Below are positions 1-12,299 of a DNA stretch of 64,000 bases, piece after piece; position 1 is the stretch's first letter; each line of letters starts with the position of its first letter. A program made the position numbers and the translations under genes. This DNA is from Manis javanica (taxonomy: Eukaryota > Chordata > Mammalia > Pholidota > Manidae), in NCBI RefSeq assembly GCF_040802235.1, contig NC_133170.1, positions 7,021,001 to 7,085,000 on the forward strand, written 5' to 3'. The notes beneath the pieces were generated by a model that saw only the letters and a program-made list of their open reading frames with translations, had not been told where the DNA came from and did no database searches.

Positions 1-3000
1 TTACTGAAATAAATCTGCACATAAGTGGACCTGCAGAGTTCAAAGCTGTGCTGTTCAAGGGTCAGCCGTATTGCAGCAGGAGAATGCCTTGACCGTAGGT
101 CTGCAAGCATCTCCGGAGAAGGACGAAGAGTTTTCCTGTTAGAGCAGTAAACAAGGCTTGGGAGAAGAGGCGGAGGAAGTGGGATGAAGGAACAGGCGGG
201 ATGTAAATCAGAGAATGTTTGACCCTGAGGCCAGTCTGTTCTCAGAAGGGGCTGTAAACTGGCTCAGGCCAAGGTAAGCCACAGTTCAAGGGCCTGGAGG
301 CAGAGAAGCTTAACTGAAGCTGGTCAACAGCACTTCATTGCCATTGATCGGTGGCGAGGAGTTCAGTCAATCATTCTGCTAATCACGAGGCAAGGAAAGG
401 GAATTTTGAGGGCCTGTGTCTGGCTTAGTCGCAGATAAACGAGGGGACCTCCGGGAGCCTATCTAAATCATACTGGGAAGGGGGGGTTTTTGGCAGTGAG
501 CCCTTTTCCAGAACAAGAGAGTTGGGGAATTTCTTGATCCCCATCACTCTCTTCCAGATCGCAGGTAAATCTCAGCTCGGGTAAAATTCAACATTGACAG
601 GTTGTAAGTTCCATGTTTTCTGTTGCTCAAGTTGTTGTATTTCAGGATGAAATTTGGGCTTTAACATGACCAGAGATATTCTGGATCTTTACACAGCGGG
701 GCAGGCCTGTAGAGGCAGGGACTGGAGAGAGGCTTGTTTATCTGAAATATCCCTGGCACAGCTCGTGTCTCTTGCATTTCTTTGGACCTACAAGTGGATC
801 GGTGAGAAATAAGGCTTAAAATGAGGCAATATCAGCACAACTGCTGAAACCATACTGTGGTTCAGCCCACGCTGAGGGCCCAGCTCTGTGTCTGGGCAGT
901 GATTTGAAGACCACCTTTAGCTCAGCCCTGAAATGCTGCATGCTGGATGACTTCACCGGGAGAGTCCCTCTGTGTCCCCTGGGTGGTGGAATGCTCTCCT
1001 GTGTTGCTTATTTCACTTCCCCTGTAAGAATTCAAACATTTCCCTTGTTTGTCAGGGTTCTCTAGGTCAGTTTGCATCTCTAACATCTTCCTTTCGTTCT
1101 GTACTCTCCTTTTCACAGCCTTTTGTTCTGAGGTGACAGGGCTTGAGAGCTGCTACTCTGCCTTCTGAAATCGCGCTGGGCAATCTTGTAATTCTTACAA
1201 CTTGCTGCATTTCCTGGAAGCCAGCCTGGATCTGGAGTAGCTGGAGAACTGGCTGCAGGTCCTCCAACCTGGCTCACCCTTCAACAAACATCCTTATTAA
1301 GTGTTCCTGCCAGGTCCTGAGCAGTCAAGCTTTGATTTACTTCCCCTCGCAAGAGCCAAGGGAATAAAGCTGTCAAGTACAAGCTGATGATGTGAACTAA
1401 TTCTGAGGATTTCTGGGTATGTCACAATCTAACAGGGGAGCCTGGAACAGCAGCAGTGTGACAGCTGCCATGGGAGACAGGTGAGGGTGTCTTTCTGTCC
1501 GCACTCACCCTCCCTCCCTCCTGCAGAAACTCCTCTCCCCTCCTGCCTGCCGCTTGGGGAGCCAATGCCCTCTTCCCTTTCTTAAAAACAAACCCAAACC
1601 TGCCTGTTCTAAAGAAAGGGTGTGAGTCACAGAATCCTGTAGCTAGAAGGAACTTCAGTGAGCTGTCTCACCCAGCTCTGTCCTGCTGTAAAATACTTGT
1701 CAGTCCCACTGGGAAATCTAGCTCCAGCCCTTTCTCTTTACATCTTGGGAGGTTCCAATTATTCATTTTCTGAGGAATGGAGGAAGTGACTTTTCATCTG
1801 TTGGCCTTCCTCCTTCCCCTGGAGGCTGCTTCTCCTAACAGAGAAGGCATTTTGTGGCAGCTCAGAGGAAGAGTGACAACACATTTAGAAACATCTTTGC
1901 ATCTAGTGCATGAAAAGAAAGTGAGGCTGTGTGAACCTGATGTAGGGAGATCACTCCTGGGGGGAGGCACCCCTTACACAGGGGGTGGAAGTGGGCAGAT
2001 CATTTAGTCAAAGAGTATTGTGACTACTATTCTCATTGACACCATATGTCTGCCGAGAATTCCTGCCTAGGAGTAGGAGAAGAAGCCGGGATGTGTTGTT
2101 CTGCAGCCACACCTTGGACAGAATATTCCTGCTTCCCCTTCCCTACTCTCCGGCCCTGGGTTCTCAGTGACACTGACTCAGGTGACGCTGACTCCACGCC
2201 AGGGAGGGAACATGTGGCCCAGCCTCAGCCAATCAGTGGCCTCAACCCCAGGCCACTGTGACAGCTCTCAAGTGCCCTGAAGACCCAAGATGGTTTCATG
2301 GGGTGCCCTGCCTGTTCTCCCAGGAGCACTGCAGCTCCCTGGAAGAATCTCTCACTTCCACTGAACTTGAGCCCAAGAGGCTGTGAGGCTACAGCTGCTC
2401 TTCAACCAACTTCTCAGAGCCTGAGAGAAGACCCAGCTCGGATGAAAGCAGAATCAGCCAAGAAATGAGAGAAACCCGACCCTTCACATTGTCTGAGCCC
2501 TGAGTCAGGCCTCCCATCCGCCTTAACCCAATTTGAGTTACCTTCTATCCCTAGATGATACTCAGAGTCCTACCTGAGAGCATCAGCAGTGTTAACACAT
2601 AGTAGGTGGTCAGAAAGGTCTTGGAATGAATTCACGAACCGAGCGTGTGTTTATCTTTACTGTGCCAAGCAGGTATCCATGCACCGCAGCCCTCCTGGGT
2701 TACTTTCTTCAAGTGAGCTCAAAGCTCTTCATGCGTTTAAATTCAAAGTAGGTGAATGGTAGTTATTTTTGTCTGAAGATGGGCAGAGCTTTAAGTGGGG
2801 GTGGAGGGACAAGAAGGGAGAAGGGCGCAAACGAGAGATGGTGAGGATAAGACAGTCGGGGCAGGACTTCCGAAATGAGAGGCTGCCTTCTCGGGGGAGG
2901 GGCAAAAGTAAAAGCCCCTCCAGAGAGACACAATTGCTCTACCCTGAATGAAGAAATCCACCCAGAAACAGAACAGCATCCTTCTAAGGCTTGTACCTTG

Positions 3001-3570
3001 AAAAGTATAGACTCTTAAAGGCACTGCAAATTGTATAAACCGGTTCAGTCCTGATAGAAATGCTTTTGTGAGCATTTGGGAAAATTTTTTTAAATATTTT
3101 GACCCATGTTTCAAATACTGATTATTAGGTAATTATTGCAAAAGTTGGCAGCTTACTGCAGCAATTTATTGCGCCTGCAGTTTTGTGGGTAAGGAAGGAG
3201 GGAAGGTTGGGCAGGTTGCCTGGCTTCATGTGGGGTTTTGGGGGCTCGATGGTCCGCTTCTAATGTTGTGATCTTTGCTCACATGTCTGACGTCTCGGTG
3301 CTCCTGGGCTTCCCTTGCATCCCCCCAGGGTCTCAGACCCCAGGGTTTCCTCATGGGGCTGAGGCTTCTCACGTCCTGGTGCTCTCCGGATGGCTGCACT
3401 TTCTAGATGCAGGAAATAGATGTTACCAGGCCAGTAAAGGGCAATGTCTGAAACAGGTACAGCGTCACTACTGCCATATTCTATTCATCAAAACAGTGAC
3501 AGAGCCCATCAGGTTCAAGGGGTAGTGTCAAGGTCGCGTTGCAGAGGAGCATGGGATTGGGAGGTACTGG
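1..3570. other. Intergenic, no recognised element
   Basis: Unique-looking mixed-composition DNA upstream of DENND5B. The open frames are short and lack domain or signal features. I see nothing I can name. Confidence 0.5.
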
Positions 3571-3574
3571 TGCG

Positions 3575-3995
3575 GCCGTCTTTAAAATACATAATCTGCC
3601 ACACCCCAGAATCTCCTTAGGAATTTATCACATGGAAATAATGCCAAAAAGGTATAAAAACAGAGAAGTTACCACAATACTTGTAGGAGAAAAAAGTGGA
3701 CATAACCTACCTGTCTAATAGATAATGACCAAGTAAATTATCCCATACATACCAACTAATAGGAACATGAAGCCATAATAATTAAGAAGATATGAAACAA
3801 CATGAAGAAATGTTGCTAAAAAAGGATAAAAAGTGTATACTCTGGTGAAATTATGTAAAAACCTGTATCTGGACAAAGTCTGGAAGGAAGAAATGGAGGT
3901 AATTGCATTGAGGTTGTAAGTTTATGCATGTCTTCCACTTTCCCCTTTATTGTTATAGCCTCTCAAAAAATGAAAACTATAAGAAAAGGAGAGAA
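3575..3995 (+). repeat. Old LINE-1-type fragment
   Basis: Degenerate sequence with the familiar order of an old mammalian LINE 3' end: a segment resembling 'attatcccatacatac', then a 'gaagccataataattaagaa'-like segment, then a lysine-rich stretch. Strongly mutated; family assignment is approximate. Confidence 0.5.
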
Positions 3996-4264
3996 TCAAA
4001 TCTCTAATTGTCAGTGCTCAGTACTGGGCAGGTACGTGTACTGAAGAAATGCAGGGGAGACAAGGGGAGCCCAGAGTCGCCCTATAATTCACTCAGATTC
4101 AGACAAACCGCCAGGTCAGAAGATGCACAGATACGCTCATGTATAATTAAGCTTCTGCTTTGACCCCTCGTCTTTGGAATGCTGATTGTCAAGGAAGCAA
4201 TAATTATTATATTAGTCTTGCTATGTTCCTGAGGCTGTTTATGATATAAGACTGAAAATGCTTT

Positions 4265-4413
4265 AAAAAGCTATTAGGACACATAAACATAGGTGATATT
4301 TTAATCATTTTCAACATGAATCCATCTTATCCAGGGCTTCTAAAAAGCTATTAGGACACAAACATAGGTGGTATAATCATTTTCAACATGAATCCATCTT
4401 ATCCAGGGCTTCT
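4265..4413. repeat. Head-to-tail tandem duplication, two units of about 75 bp
   Basis: Unit 1 (4265-4341) and unit 2 (4342-4413) both run from AAAAAGCTATTAGGACACA to ATCCAGGGCTTCT. They differ by small deletions (TA and TTT in unit 1 only) and a couple of substitutions, so this is a local duplication of moderate age. The unit matches no element I recognise. Confidence 0.9.
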
Positions 4414-5109
4414 ACAATCATCAGAGGCGTATTTGGCCTGGGTTTATCCTAGAATGTTCTGGTGAGAATTAGATCAACTCTAGTCCCCCTCTTTATAGCC
4501 TCTGTTTGCCTGGGGACTGTGTTTTATAGATGAAAGGTTGTGGAGTCTGGCATAGTCTATGCTAATCAAACTGCAAGGAAATTCCTGGAATGGGCCTGAC
4601 TTAACCTGAATCTCAGAGACCAGGGACCAGCCCTCCAGGACTGGAGTGACCTGTGGGTGACCTCCAGTCATCCGTGGTTAAGCCCAGCCTTTGAATAGAC
4701 ACTGCTTTCCAATACTTTATTACTTTGACTTGCCAGTCATTACTGTGTCTTTTTTCAAAGGCTTTTAAGAAGAGTTAAGAAGGCAAAAGAAAGTGCAATA
4801 AAGGTCAAAGTCTAAAAAAAAGTTTGATTAAATAATTGCAAAAAACAAATTTGAAGGAAAGAACTATTTGAGTAGTTGGCATGCCCATTATTTGTGTTTA
4901 TATAGTTAATGATTAGAGAAAACCTGGAGGGGGGAAGGGTTTACGTTACATCCTGGTAAATTATTCTGATTCAGTTCAAGCTTATCTACTGGTTGATAAA
5001 GGCAATTGCTGATGTTAGAATGAACATTTCAGCACTTTGTTTCCTGAAACTGGTTTTATTTAACAAATGCATACCTACCAGCCCTATGTAGCATTATCCT
5101 TTACTTTAA
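4414..5109. other. Intergenic, no recognised element
   Basis: A+T-rich DNA between the tandem duplication and an L1 insertion. I see no gene or clear repeat. Confidence 0.5.
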
Positions 5110-5119
5110 AGATTGTTTT

Positions 5120-5531
5120 GTGTTTTTTTAGTATCATTAATTCACACTTACATGAGCAACATTGTTGTTATTAGATTTCCCCAATTATCAAGTCCCCACC
5201 ACATATCCCATTACAGTCACTGTCCATCACCGTCGTAAGATGCTATAAAATCACTACTTGCCTTCTCTGTGCTATTATGTGTGCTGATCGTAATGCCCCT
5301 TTTTCCCCTTATCCCTCCCTTCCCACCCATCCCCCCCAGTTCCTTTCCCTTTGGTAACTGTCAGTCCATTCTTGGGTTCTGTGAGTCTGCTGCTGTTTTG
5401 TTCCTTCAGTTTTTCCTTTGTTCTTATACTCCACAGATGAGTGAAATCATTTGATACTTGTCTTTCTCTACCTGGCATATTTCACTGAGCATAATACCCT
5501 CTAGCTCCATCCATGTTGTTGCAAATGGTAC
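5120..5531 (-). mobile_element. 5'-truncated L1, C-rich 3' UTR subfamily
   Basis: Poly-T at the left edge (the A-tail of a minus-strand element), then the lineage-type 3' end (TATCATTAAT..., CCCCACCACATATCCCATTACAGTCACTGTCCATCA region) and the older conserved stretch ending near CATCCATGTTGTTGCAAATGG. Near-identical 10-bp flanks, AGATTGTTTT (5110-5119) and AGATTGTCTT (5532-5541), are consistent with target-site duplication. It sits inside an older L1 (5541-5651). Confidence 0.8.
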
Positions 5532-5540
5532 AGATTGTCT

Positions 5541-5651
5541 TTTAATAAAATTTGTTTATATTGAGGTACATACAATAAGATGCACAAATCTTAGAGTACA
5601 TCTTGATTAATTTTGACATGTGTATACAATCATGTAACTGTTGCCCACATC
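5541..5651 (-). repeat. Older L1 fragment, interrupted by a solo LTR
   Basis: Matches the old L1 3' motif order (TTGAGGTACATACAATAAGATGCAC, then a TTGACATGTGTATACAATCATGTAAC-like segment). It is cut by the LTR that begins at 5656. Confidence 0.6.
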
Positions 5652-5655
5652 AAGA

Positions 5656-6629
5656 TGATGCTGGGGTTCTTGTTCGGAGAGCTGAAGAATGAACCTAGCA
5701 AACACTCAAGGCAGGAGAGCCAGGGAGAGGCTTTTATTTAGAGATAAAGTGAGAGGACAGAGCTCCTGGCTCAGGCCAGGAGGGGACAAGAGAGCCCGTA
5801 GTTGTGTGTTGTCTAGAGGTTTTATAGACAGTTGAGGATTCTGGGGAATGTGTAAAAAGGCTTAGGGATATGGCCTTGTTAAGTGGTCCCTGAATATTTA
5901 GAATTAACTTAACATAAGGAACTTCCTGCTCTGATTTCTCCCTGAGATACCAGCATCTTGGTCTGGGAGCATATCAAACAAGGACTACCTGCCCAGCCCC
6001 CAAGGTGGGCTGAGATATTGTCTGTTTGCTAAAGAGTAAGTTAAGAATCTTACTTAACTTCCTGTGTATTAAAATGCAATTTTATTTATTTTATTTATTT
6101 TTTATTTTTTTATTTATTTTGGTATCATTAATCTACAATTACATGAAGGACATTATGTTTACTAGGCTCCCCCCTTCACAAAGTCCCCCCCCACATCCCC
6201 ATTCACAGTCACTGTCCATCAACATAGTAAGAAAATGCAATCTTATTTTTAAGATGGAATCCTTCCTGCCTTTTACTATCTTGTTTATGGCTGGGCTTGC
6301 TTGCCATTATTAATTGCCCAGATTGTAAATCACCTCACCAGGTCTGAAGGAGGAAAGACAGCACATAGGCCTGGGCCTTTTAGCATGCTACAGTGAATCT
6401 TACCCATGATTACAAATGACTAGCATAATAAAAATATGGGCTACTTTCCTTTATCTGGGGAGTATTAACTGATCTCACTGAAGAATGACTCTAGAGCTTA
6501 ATGTTTAACATGGAGTGTTGGTAGGGGGTTTCTTTGCATGTTGTTACACTGCCCTGACTGTAATTATCCTGCCTTGCTTTTTCCAGAGGCCCTCACCCTA
6601 CTCTGACTACACCCATGGTCCCTGTCTTA
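5656..6629 (-). mobile_element. ERV1-type solo LTR with a nested L1
   Basis: The element ends in TG...CA on both strands and is flanked by a perfect 4-bp target duplication AAGA (5652-5655 and 6630-6633), the length expected for gammaretrovirus-like (ERV1) integration. It is in minus orientation: AATAAA (as TTTATT at 5733-5738) lies near the left end, with R and U5 to its left and U3 to its right. No internal viral sequence remains, so this is a solo LTR. About 151 bp is a later L1 insertion; without it the LTR is about 810 bp, close to the 802-bp relative at 29670-30471. Confidence 0.85.
6081..6231 (-). mobile_element. Very short L1 3' end nested in the LTR
   Basis: T-rich tail complement at left (TTTATTTATT repeats), then the lineage L1 3' UTR (GGTATCATTAATCTACAATT...). 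Perfect 10-bp target duplications AAAATGCAAT flank it (6071-6080 and 6232-6241). The intact LTR at 30,070-30,100 shows the undisturbed site, proving the insertion came after the LTR. Confidence 0.88.
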
Positions 6630-6699
6630 AAGATATCAAACTTTATAGTTCGTTTTAAAAATATCTGTACTTCATAGATATTAACTAACTTAATTATCA

Positions 6700-6870
6700 A
6701 TAACCCGTAATGTAGTTACTGTTACCACTATTCTCATTTTACCGATGAGGAAGCTGAAGCATGAGGAGGTCAAGAAACTTGTGCGAGATCACCTGTTAGA
6801 AGCAGTCCAGCCAGGACCCGAACCCCGGCAGTCCAGCTCTACGGTCCTGTATCCGTGCACTAATGCAGCC
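6700..6870 (-). repeat. MIR SINE
   Basis: Reverse-complement MIR core order: CATTTTACCGATGAGGAAGCTGAAGC-like segment, then a degenerate 'gatcacctgttagaagc', then ACCCGAACCCCGG. Confidence 0.75.
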
Positions 6871-7164
6871 TGGGCAGGGATTCCATTAGAATTCCGCTTC
6901 AGCAAATACAGCTACAGAAAGCCTGAAATAGAATATTTCCAGATCTAGGTATATGCCTTTTGATCACGTTGCTGCAAATACTCTCCACACTCAAATAACA
7001 AGCTTTCCCTTGCTCTTGTTCATGCGGCTCTACACCGCGATGCTGTTACGTGCAGCGCAGCCAAACCCTTTAGAGGGTTTCCTCCTCCTCCAGGTGCCAG
7101 GTAGTTATACCAGCAATACGTAAAATATGCCAAGCCTTTGCATGGTTTGCTTGTCAATTTCATG

Positions 7165-7605
7165 GTTACCCGCCTCCCACCCACCCCCACGAATCACTCC
7201 TGGTGTTCCTGCCCCCTGTGTAGTCCCTTGAATCTGGGCTGGCCTTGGTGACTCTATTAACCAATAGAATACGGCAGAAATGAGGCTGTACGGTTACAGG
7301 CTTAAGTACTGAAAGGACAGTAGCTTCTACTTTTTGCTCTTGGGAGCCCTGAGCTGCCATGTAGGGAATCTAACTACCTTGGCAGTAGAGACCACATGCA
7401 GAAACCACGTGGAGAGGGACGGGGAGTCCCGCTGAGCGCAGCCTTCAGACAATCAGCTGGCTGATGGCAGCTACACAAGGGACCATTGACAAGATAAAAG
7501 ACATAGAAAAAATCACTCAGCTGAGCCTAGCCACAAGCAACAGTTGTTTTCGTCATTAGGTTTGGGGAAGTCTGTTATGCAGCGGTAGATAACCGGAACA
7601 CTAGA
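7165..7605 (+). repeat. Ancient MaLR-like LTR
   Basis: Contains the pattern 'tgaatctgggctggccttgg', 'ccaatagaatacggcag', 'gagctgccatg', and a right end 'gttatgcagcggtagataaccggaaca', an order I associate with old mammalian MaLR-type LTRs. Exact subfamily is not assigned. Confidence 0.6.
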
Positions 7606-7769
7606 TGTCTTTGCCTTTTCTTACTGCAAGCCTTCCAAAGTATTTGTTGAATCTCTACTGTGTGCCAGTTCTAGGAACTGGATATTAGCAGTTCCAGTCA
7701 ACACCTAAACAGGAAAGTAAACAAGGTAAGTACTCTGAATAAAAGATAGCCAGATAAAGAGTGATTGGC

Positions 7770-8180
7770 GGCTGTGGCTATTTTATTTGTGGAGATCAAG
7801 GAAGGCCCTAGTTCTCAGGAAGTTATTTTCGAGTAGATCTGAACGATTAGAAAGACCAGCTATGCAAAGATTAGAAGGAAGCAAGTCCCCGACAGAGGAC
7901 AAATTGAAAGGCTCTACGATGGGAGGAAGCTGGGGTGTTTGAAAAGCAGGAGGTGGGCCTGGACCATAGTGAGTTTGGGGTACAGGGGTGGGGAGGTGTG
8001 GTCCAAGAGGTAGGCAGAGACTAGATGTTTGGGAAAGAAAAGAATCAAGAATGGCTTCTGGTTTGGACCACAAGCAAATGTGAGTAGTGATGCCGTGGGC
8101 TGAACGGGGAGAACAGTGCACGGAGGAGGTTTGGTAGAGAAAATAAAGTCCTGTGTCAGACATTTAGATGTTTGGACATT
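7770..8180 (-). repeat. L2 LINE fragment
   Basis: Degenerate reverse complement of L2 coding sequence (AGGAAGGCCCTAGTTCTCAGG, then a 'tgcaaagattagaaggaag'-like segment, then 'gtccaagaggtaggcagag'). The antisense reading frames here are shadows of this. Confidence 0.5.
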
Positions 8181-8189
8181 GAAGGATGA

Positions 8190-8330
8190 TCTCATTTAAT
8201 CTTCCCACCAATTTGATGAGTTAGATATTATTATCATGTTCATTTCACAGATAAAAACATTGTGACTCAGAATTAGCCTGGAATACAGGAAATGGATCCA
8301 TTCTGAACCAGATCTGATGCTGAAGACCAT
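8190..8330 (-). repeat. MIR SINE
   Basis: Reverse-complement MIR order: TAATCTTCCCACCAATTTGA, then 'ttatcatgttcatttcacag', then 'aattagcctggaatacagga'. Confidence 0.6.
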
Positions 8331-8829
8331 GCTCATCTGGGTTACCCAAACTAGATTTATCTAAACTCCCAAACAAGAGGAAATAAAAAAGGGATTTAGG
8401 TAGAGCTGATACTTAAGATATGTAACAACCAATTCGGTGTCATGTGGAGGACCCAATTCTCATAAGTAGCCACAGAGATTATCTGTGAGATGGAAGGCTG
8501 GCAGACCCAGGGGAGGGCACCAAACGGGCACCACTCAGGGGCCATCATAGTTGCCCACCAGAGCCCAGGCCTGCTTGAGCTCAGGGCCAGAGAAGGGAGG
8601 GTTTGTGTGGGGGAGAAAAGAGAGGGTGGAAGCACCAAGGTAGTAGTGCCCACCTTTAAAGGAGAATTTTAGTATTTTAACAGAGTGCAACATTAACAGT
8701 GCAAACGAACTGAGTGTCAGCTGATTGGGCTTTAAAACAAGAGTATTAATCTCTTAGATAAACTTACTACAGTATTTTCTGGTAAAGTGATATGATGTGA
8801 TATCTGATAGTTGATTTTAAAGAACCTAG

Positions 8830-8995
8830 TATTCCGGGGCTGGGGGCTGGGAGCAGTAGAACTATAAATGGAACAAGATTGGCCATATGTTGATAAATGT
8901 TGAATCCAGGTAATGGATACAAAGAGGACTCATTATTCTATTCTTTCTATTTTGTGTATGTTTGGAAATTTCCATCACAAAAAGTCTAAGAAAAA
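8830..8995 (+). repeat. L1 3' tail
   Basis: Old L1 3' terminus: 'gattggccatatgttgataa', 'tgttgaatccaggtaatgg', 'ttggaaatttccatcac', then an A-rich run. Related tails occur at 17780-17955 and 52840-52980. Confidence 0.6.
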
Positions 8996-9689
8996 AGTTC
9001 AATATTTACCCAATGTTTGGAGACTGGCTGCTGTTCAAAAAAGGACACAGGATATAGGACTGTAAATTGCTTTCTATATTTCACTTGCTTTCCGGTGTTT
9101 TTTTTTTCTTGGGAGGATTTTGTGAAATTGTACATTTCAAGACGAATAAAAAATGTAGTGTGTATTTATACCTCCTTTATAGTAGCTACTGGATGCCTCC
9201 TATACACTTGTAATCATAGCAATGAGTAAATAATTCTCTCTAATTTGGTCTTAACACGCAACTGCTGTCACATTAATTGCTACCTTTGTGTAGCTACTGC
9301 CTGCCTGTAGCCAGTGGTAACACTTTAAAATACGTTACTAGACAAGACAGGCGTTTTAGTGTCTCAATTCAGATGTTAACTTAGCAAGTTTACCATCTTT
9401 CAGTAATTTTTTTTTTTTTTTATCTTTAGATTCTGGTAGATTGACTTAGTTCTTTATTATAACCCGGCCACATTTTGCCTTAGTAATCTAGCCATATTTT
9501 GCCTTGAAATCTCCAAAACTCACTTTTTTACCCAGCAATGCTGAAAAGGTGGCTCTATAATATTTTAACATTTTTAGCTGTAAGTTGTGTATCTTGTTTA
9601 TAAGATAATTTGTAAGATTTGAGATCTGCATATAGTAGATGCCATATATTTCACTCAATAAGATATTCCTAACTCTTTACACTGCCTCC

Positions 9690-9880
9690 CCACCCTCCAT
9701 GTGAGGACATAATAGAAAGAGGGTCACCTTCAAGTGGGAAGAAGGCCCTCACCAGACACCCAATCTGCTGGCACCTTGATTTAGACTTCCCAGCTTTCAG
9801 AACTGTGAGCAGCAAATTTCTGTTGTCTCAGCCACCCAGTCTATGATAATTTGTTACAACAGCCCAAACCAAGACAAAGA
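9690..9880 (+). repeat. MLT1/MaLR-type LTR, 3' portion
   Basis: Ordered landmarks of a mammalian MaLR LTR: CCATGTGAGGACATAATAG, AAGGCCCTCACCAGACACC, GGCACCTTGATTTAGACTTC, CAGAACTGTGAG, GCCACCCAGTCTATG, ending AACAGCCCAAACCAAGACA. Confidence 0.8.
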
Positions 9881-11315
9881 GTTTGGTGTTTTATAAGCTT
9901 AGTCGATACTTTTGTGAAGTGATAAAGAGTTAGGCCAACTGAACTAAATTTAAGGCTAGAGCAGCTAAATACAGGGAGTTGAAGTCATTTTATCCATTTC
10001 AAACCTTGAAGATAAGGGGTATAAATTTAAAATGCTTGTTTCATGCTCCTGGCTCTTCACTACTAGATAATTTTTCTTTCCTACTCCTAGTTCATAACAT
10101 GCATATCTAAAATTAAGCCTTTTGTGTTGTCTTGGATTCTGTTACTTTAAATAGGCACCCACCAGATTATAATTTTCACTTGTTTGAAGATTTCTGGAGT
10201 CTGATATTAATTTTTTTCCTGCCAAAAAAAAATCACAATGGGTGAGCTGGAAGTCAGAAACAATTACCTGGGTTAGTAGAATTAAATTGGCTTTTCTCCC
10301 AGCATCCTTCTTGCTACCTTTAATTATTGTTTGAGTCGGAAGTTCAAGGAAATAGTCATGGGAGAAGAATTCTTTAAAAAAAAGAAAGAGCGAGAGAGAG
10401 ACCATAGTTTTCCTGAAACAGAATGGGTACTTTCCACAGTGTATTCCAAAAACTATTATGTGAGCTAAAACTGCTCCCAGAAATGATGCTTTTGGAGGGG
10501 CTTATAAGCTTGGAGATAACAGTTGCTTAGAAGCAAATAAAGGTGAATAAACATCCTGAAATTTCTCTTCAAGAATTCAAGTCTAATTCAATGATGGGAT
10601 TATGTCTAAACTGCTAAACTTAAAATAATTACCTCATGAATAGTCATATTGATTATGACTGAAAAGCACAGAGGATCTGCATTCTATTTTTAGTTTAACT
10701 GTACTCTTTGTTGAGGAAGCTGAGGGATGATGCATTTAGTGAATCAATTTTCTAAAAGAATAAACTGTGATGTGTAGATGTGAGCAAAGAGAAGACCCTG
10801 CCTGACCTCCAAAACCTCTGTAACTCACATAGAGTTTTTCTGTGGAAAGAAAAGATTCATATACTTGAATTAATTAATATTGCAATACCGAATTTTGCAG
10901 GACTAATTACAAGGGCCTTTGAATTCTGAGTGGGAGAGAATAGATGAGTGAGATTTCTGTAATTTAAAGGAGGCGTCAGAAATTGTGAAGTCTGGAGCTG
11001 AGAAGTTAGGTTAAATCCTGACATGCAGTAAGTGTCTAACGCTGTTGCATCCAAAATATACCCAGATCAAGATTGGTAGTTTTATTTAGTTGGCTGTCCA
11101 ATTCAGTGCTTTCAATCATAGGTTTATAGGTTAAATTGAGAAAAGTCATAATTTTATACCATGAAATCGAGTTCATCACTGAATAGCCAAACTAAACATT
11201 TGTGAAAATTATGCATACATAAATGTGTATTTTGCCTCATTTCAATATTTAGTTACTTAAATTCTTGAGACTATTTTGCATCTGTATACATGCAGCATAA
11301 CATCTCTATGGGACT
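9881..11315. other. Intergenic, no recognised element
   Basis: A+T-rich intergenic DNA. Short frames only; no repeat that I can name. Confidence 0.4.
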
Positions 11316-11319
11316 TTCA

Positions 11320-11390
11320 CTCACTGACGTTCCTAGAACACTGCCTAGCATACAGTAGGCACACAATAAGAATCGTTGAATCATGAATTA
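11320..11390 (+). repeat. L2 3' end
   Basis: 'cctagaacactgcctagcat', 'acagtaggcacacaataag' and 'gttgaatcatgaa' match the characteristic L2 terminus. Confidence 0.65.
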
Positions 11391-11589
11391 CCATGCATGC
11401 ATTTGTATGTTTGCCTGTATGAATACACGTATAGTCTGGAATTTGTCTCAAGGATAAGGCAATAAAAGAGTTACAAGTTTGACTTATTTATATAATAATC
11501 ATGATTCACAATGTTGATGATCTTTCCTCACAGAAAAATACACATACTCAAAAAAGAAAGGTTTTGGATTACAAAAAGCACTAGATGCC

Positions 11590-12030
11590 TGGTGTAAAAA
11601 ATGTTTAATAATACAGAAAGATGACAGATAAAAAGTGGAAGCATTTCCTATTTTGTTAGTACAAACATGTATACAGCTTATTTTTAACACAATAGGATCA
11701 CACCATATATTCCCCTTTCTTGCTTTTTCCATTCAACTATTCGATCGTTTTTGCCCATCAGTGCAGACTCATTCTTAGCATCGTGTTGTATGATTACACC
11801 AGAATTTATACAACCACTTCCTCCTGGTAGAAATAAGATTGTCTCCACTTTTGTCAAAATCATGAACAATGTTCCAGGGCCCATCATTGCACACAAATAC
11901 TTTGGCTTGTGTGTTTCTGTGGGAGAGATTCTAAGAAGCAGAATTGATGAATCAAAGGGTCTGAGTGTTCTAAATTTTGATGGAACATCTGCATTTAAAT
12001 CTCTCTTCTTATATTCTCCATTGTAGTTTA
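11590..12030 (-). repeat. Old L1 fragment
   Basis: Reverse-oriented L1 3' UTR motif order: 'ccatattttcccc', 'accagaatttatacaac', 'tcatgaacaatgttcc', 'tctaagaagcagaattgatg' and 'gggtctgagtg'. Confidence 0.55.
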
Positions 12031-12299
12031 AGGAGAAGGAACCCAGCCAACCAAGGAAAGTGTTTTTGATAGACGACTCTAAGATTTCTCCTTCCTCCTA
12101 TGGGCCCTGATTTCCCAAGGGATGCTGCCTCAGCTGCCTGACCTACAGCATCACCACCTCCTCGAGGAGACATAGCTCAGGGATTTCTTTCCAGAATGTG
12201 GAATCATATATTTCTTTCCTTTTAGGTTTAGAACATAACTTTTTTAAGGGGAAGAGAACTGAGAGATCAACCCCTGTATTTGGGCCGGGGGTAAGGGGG

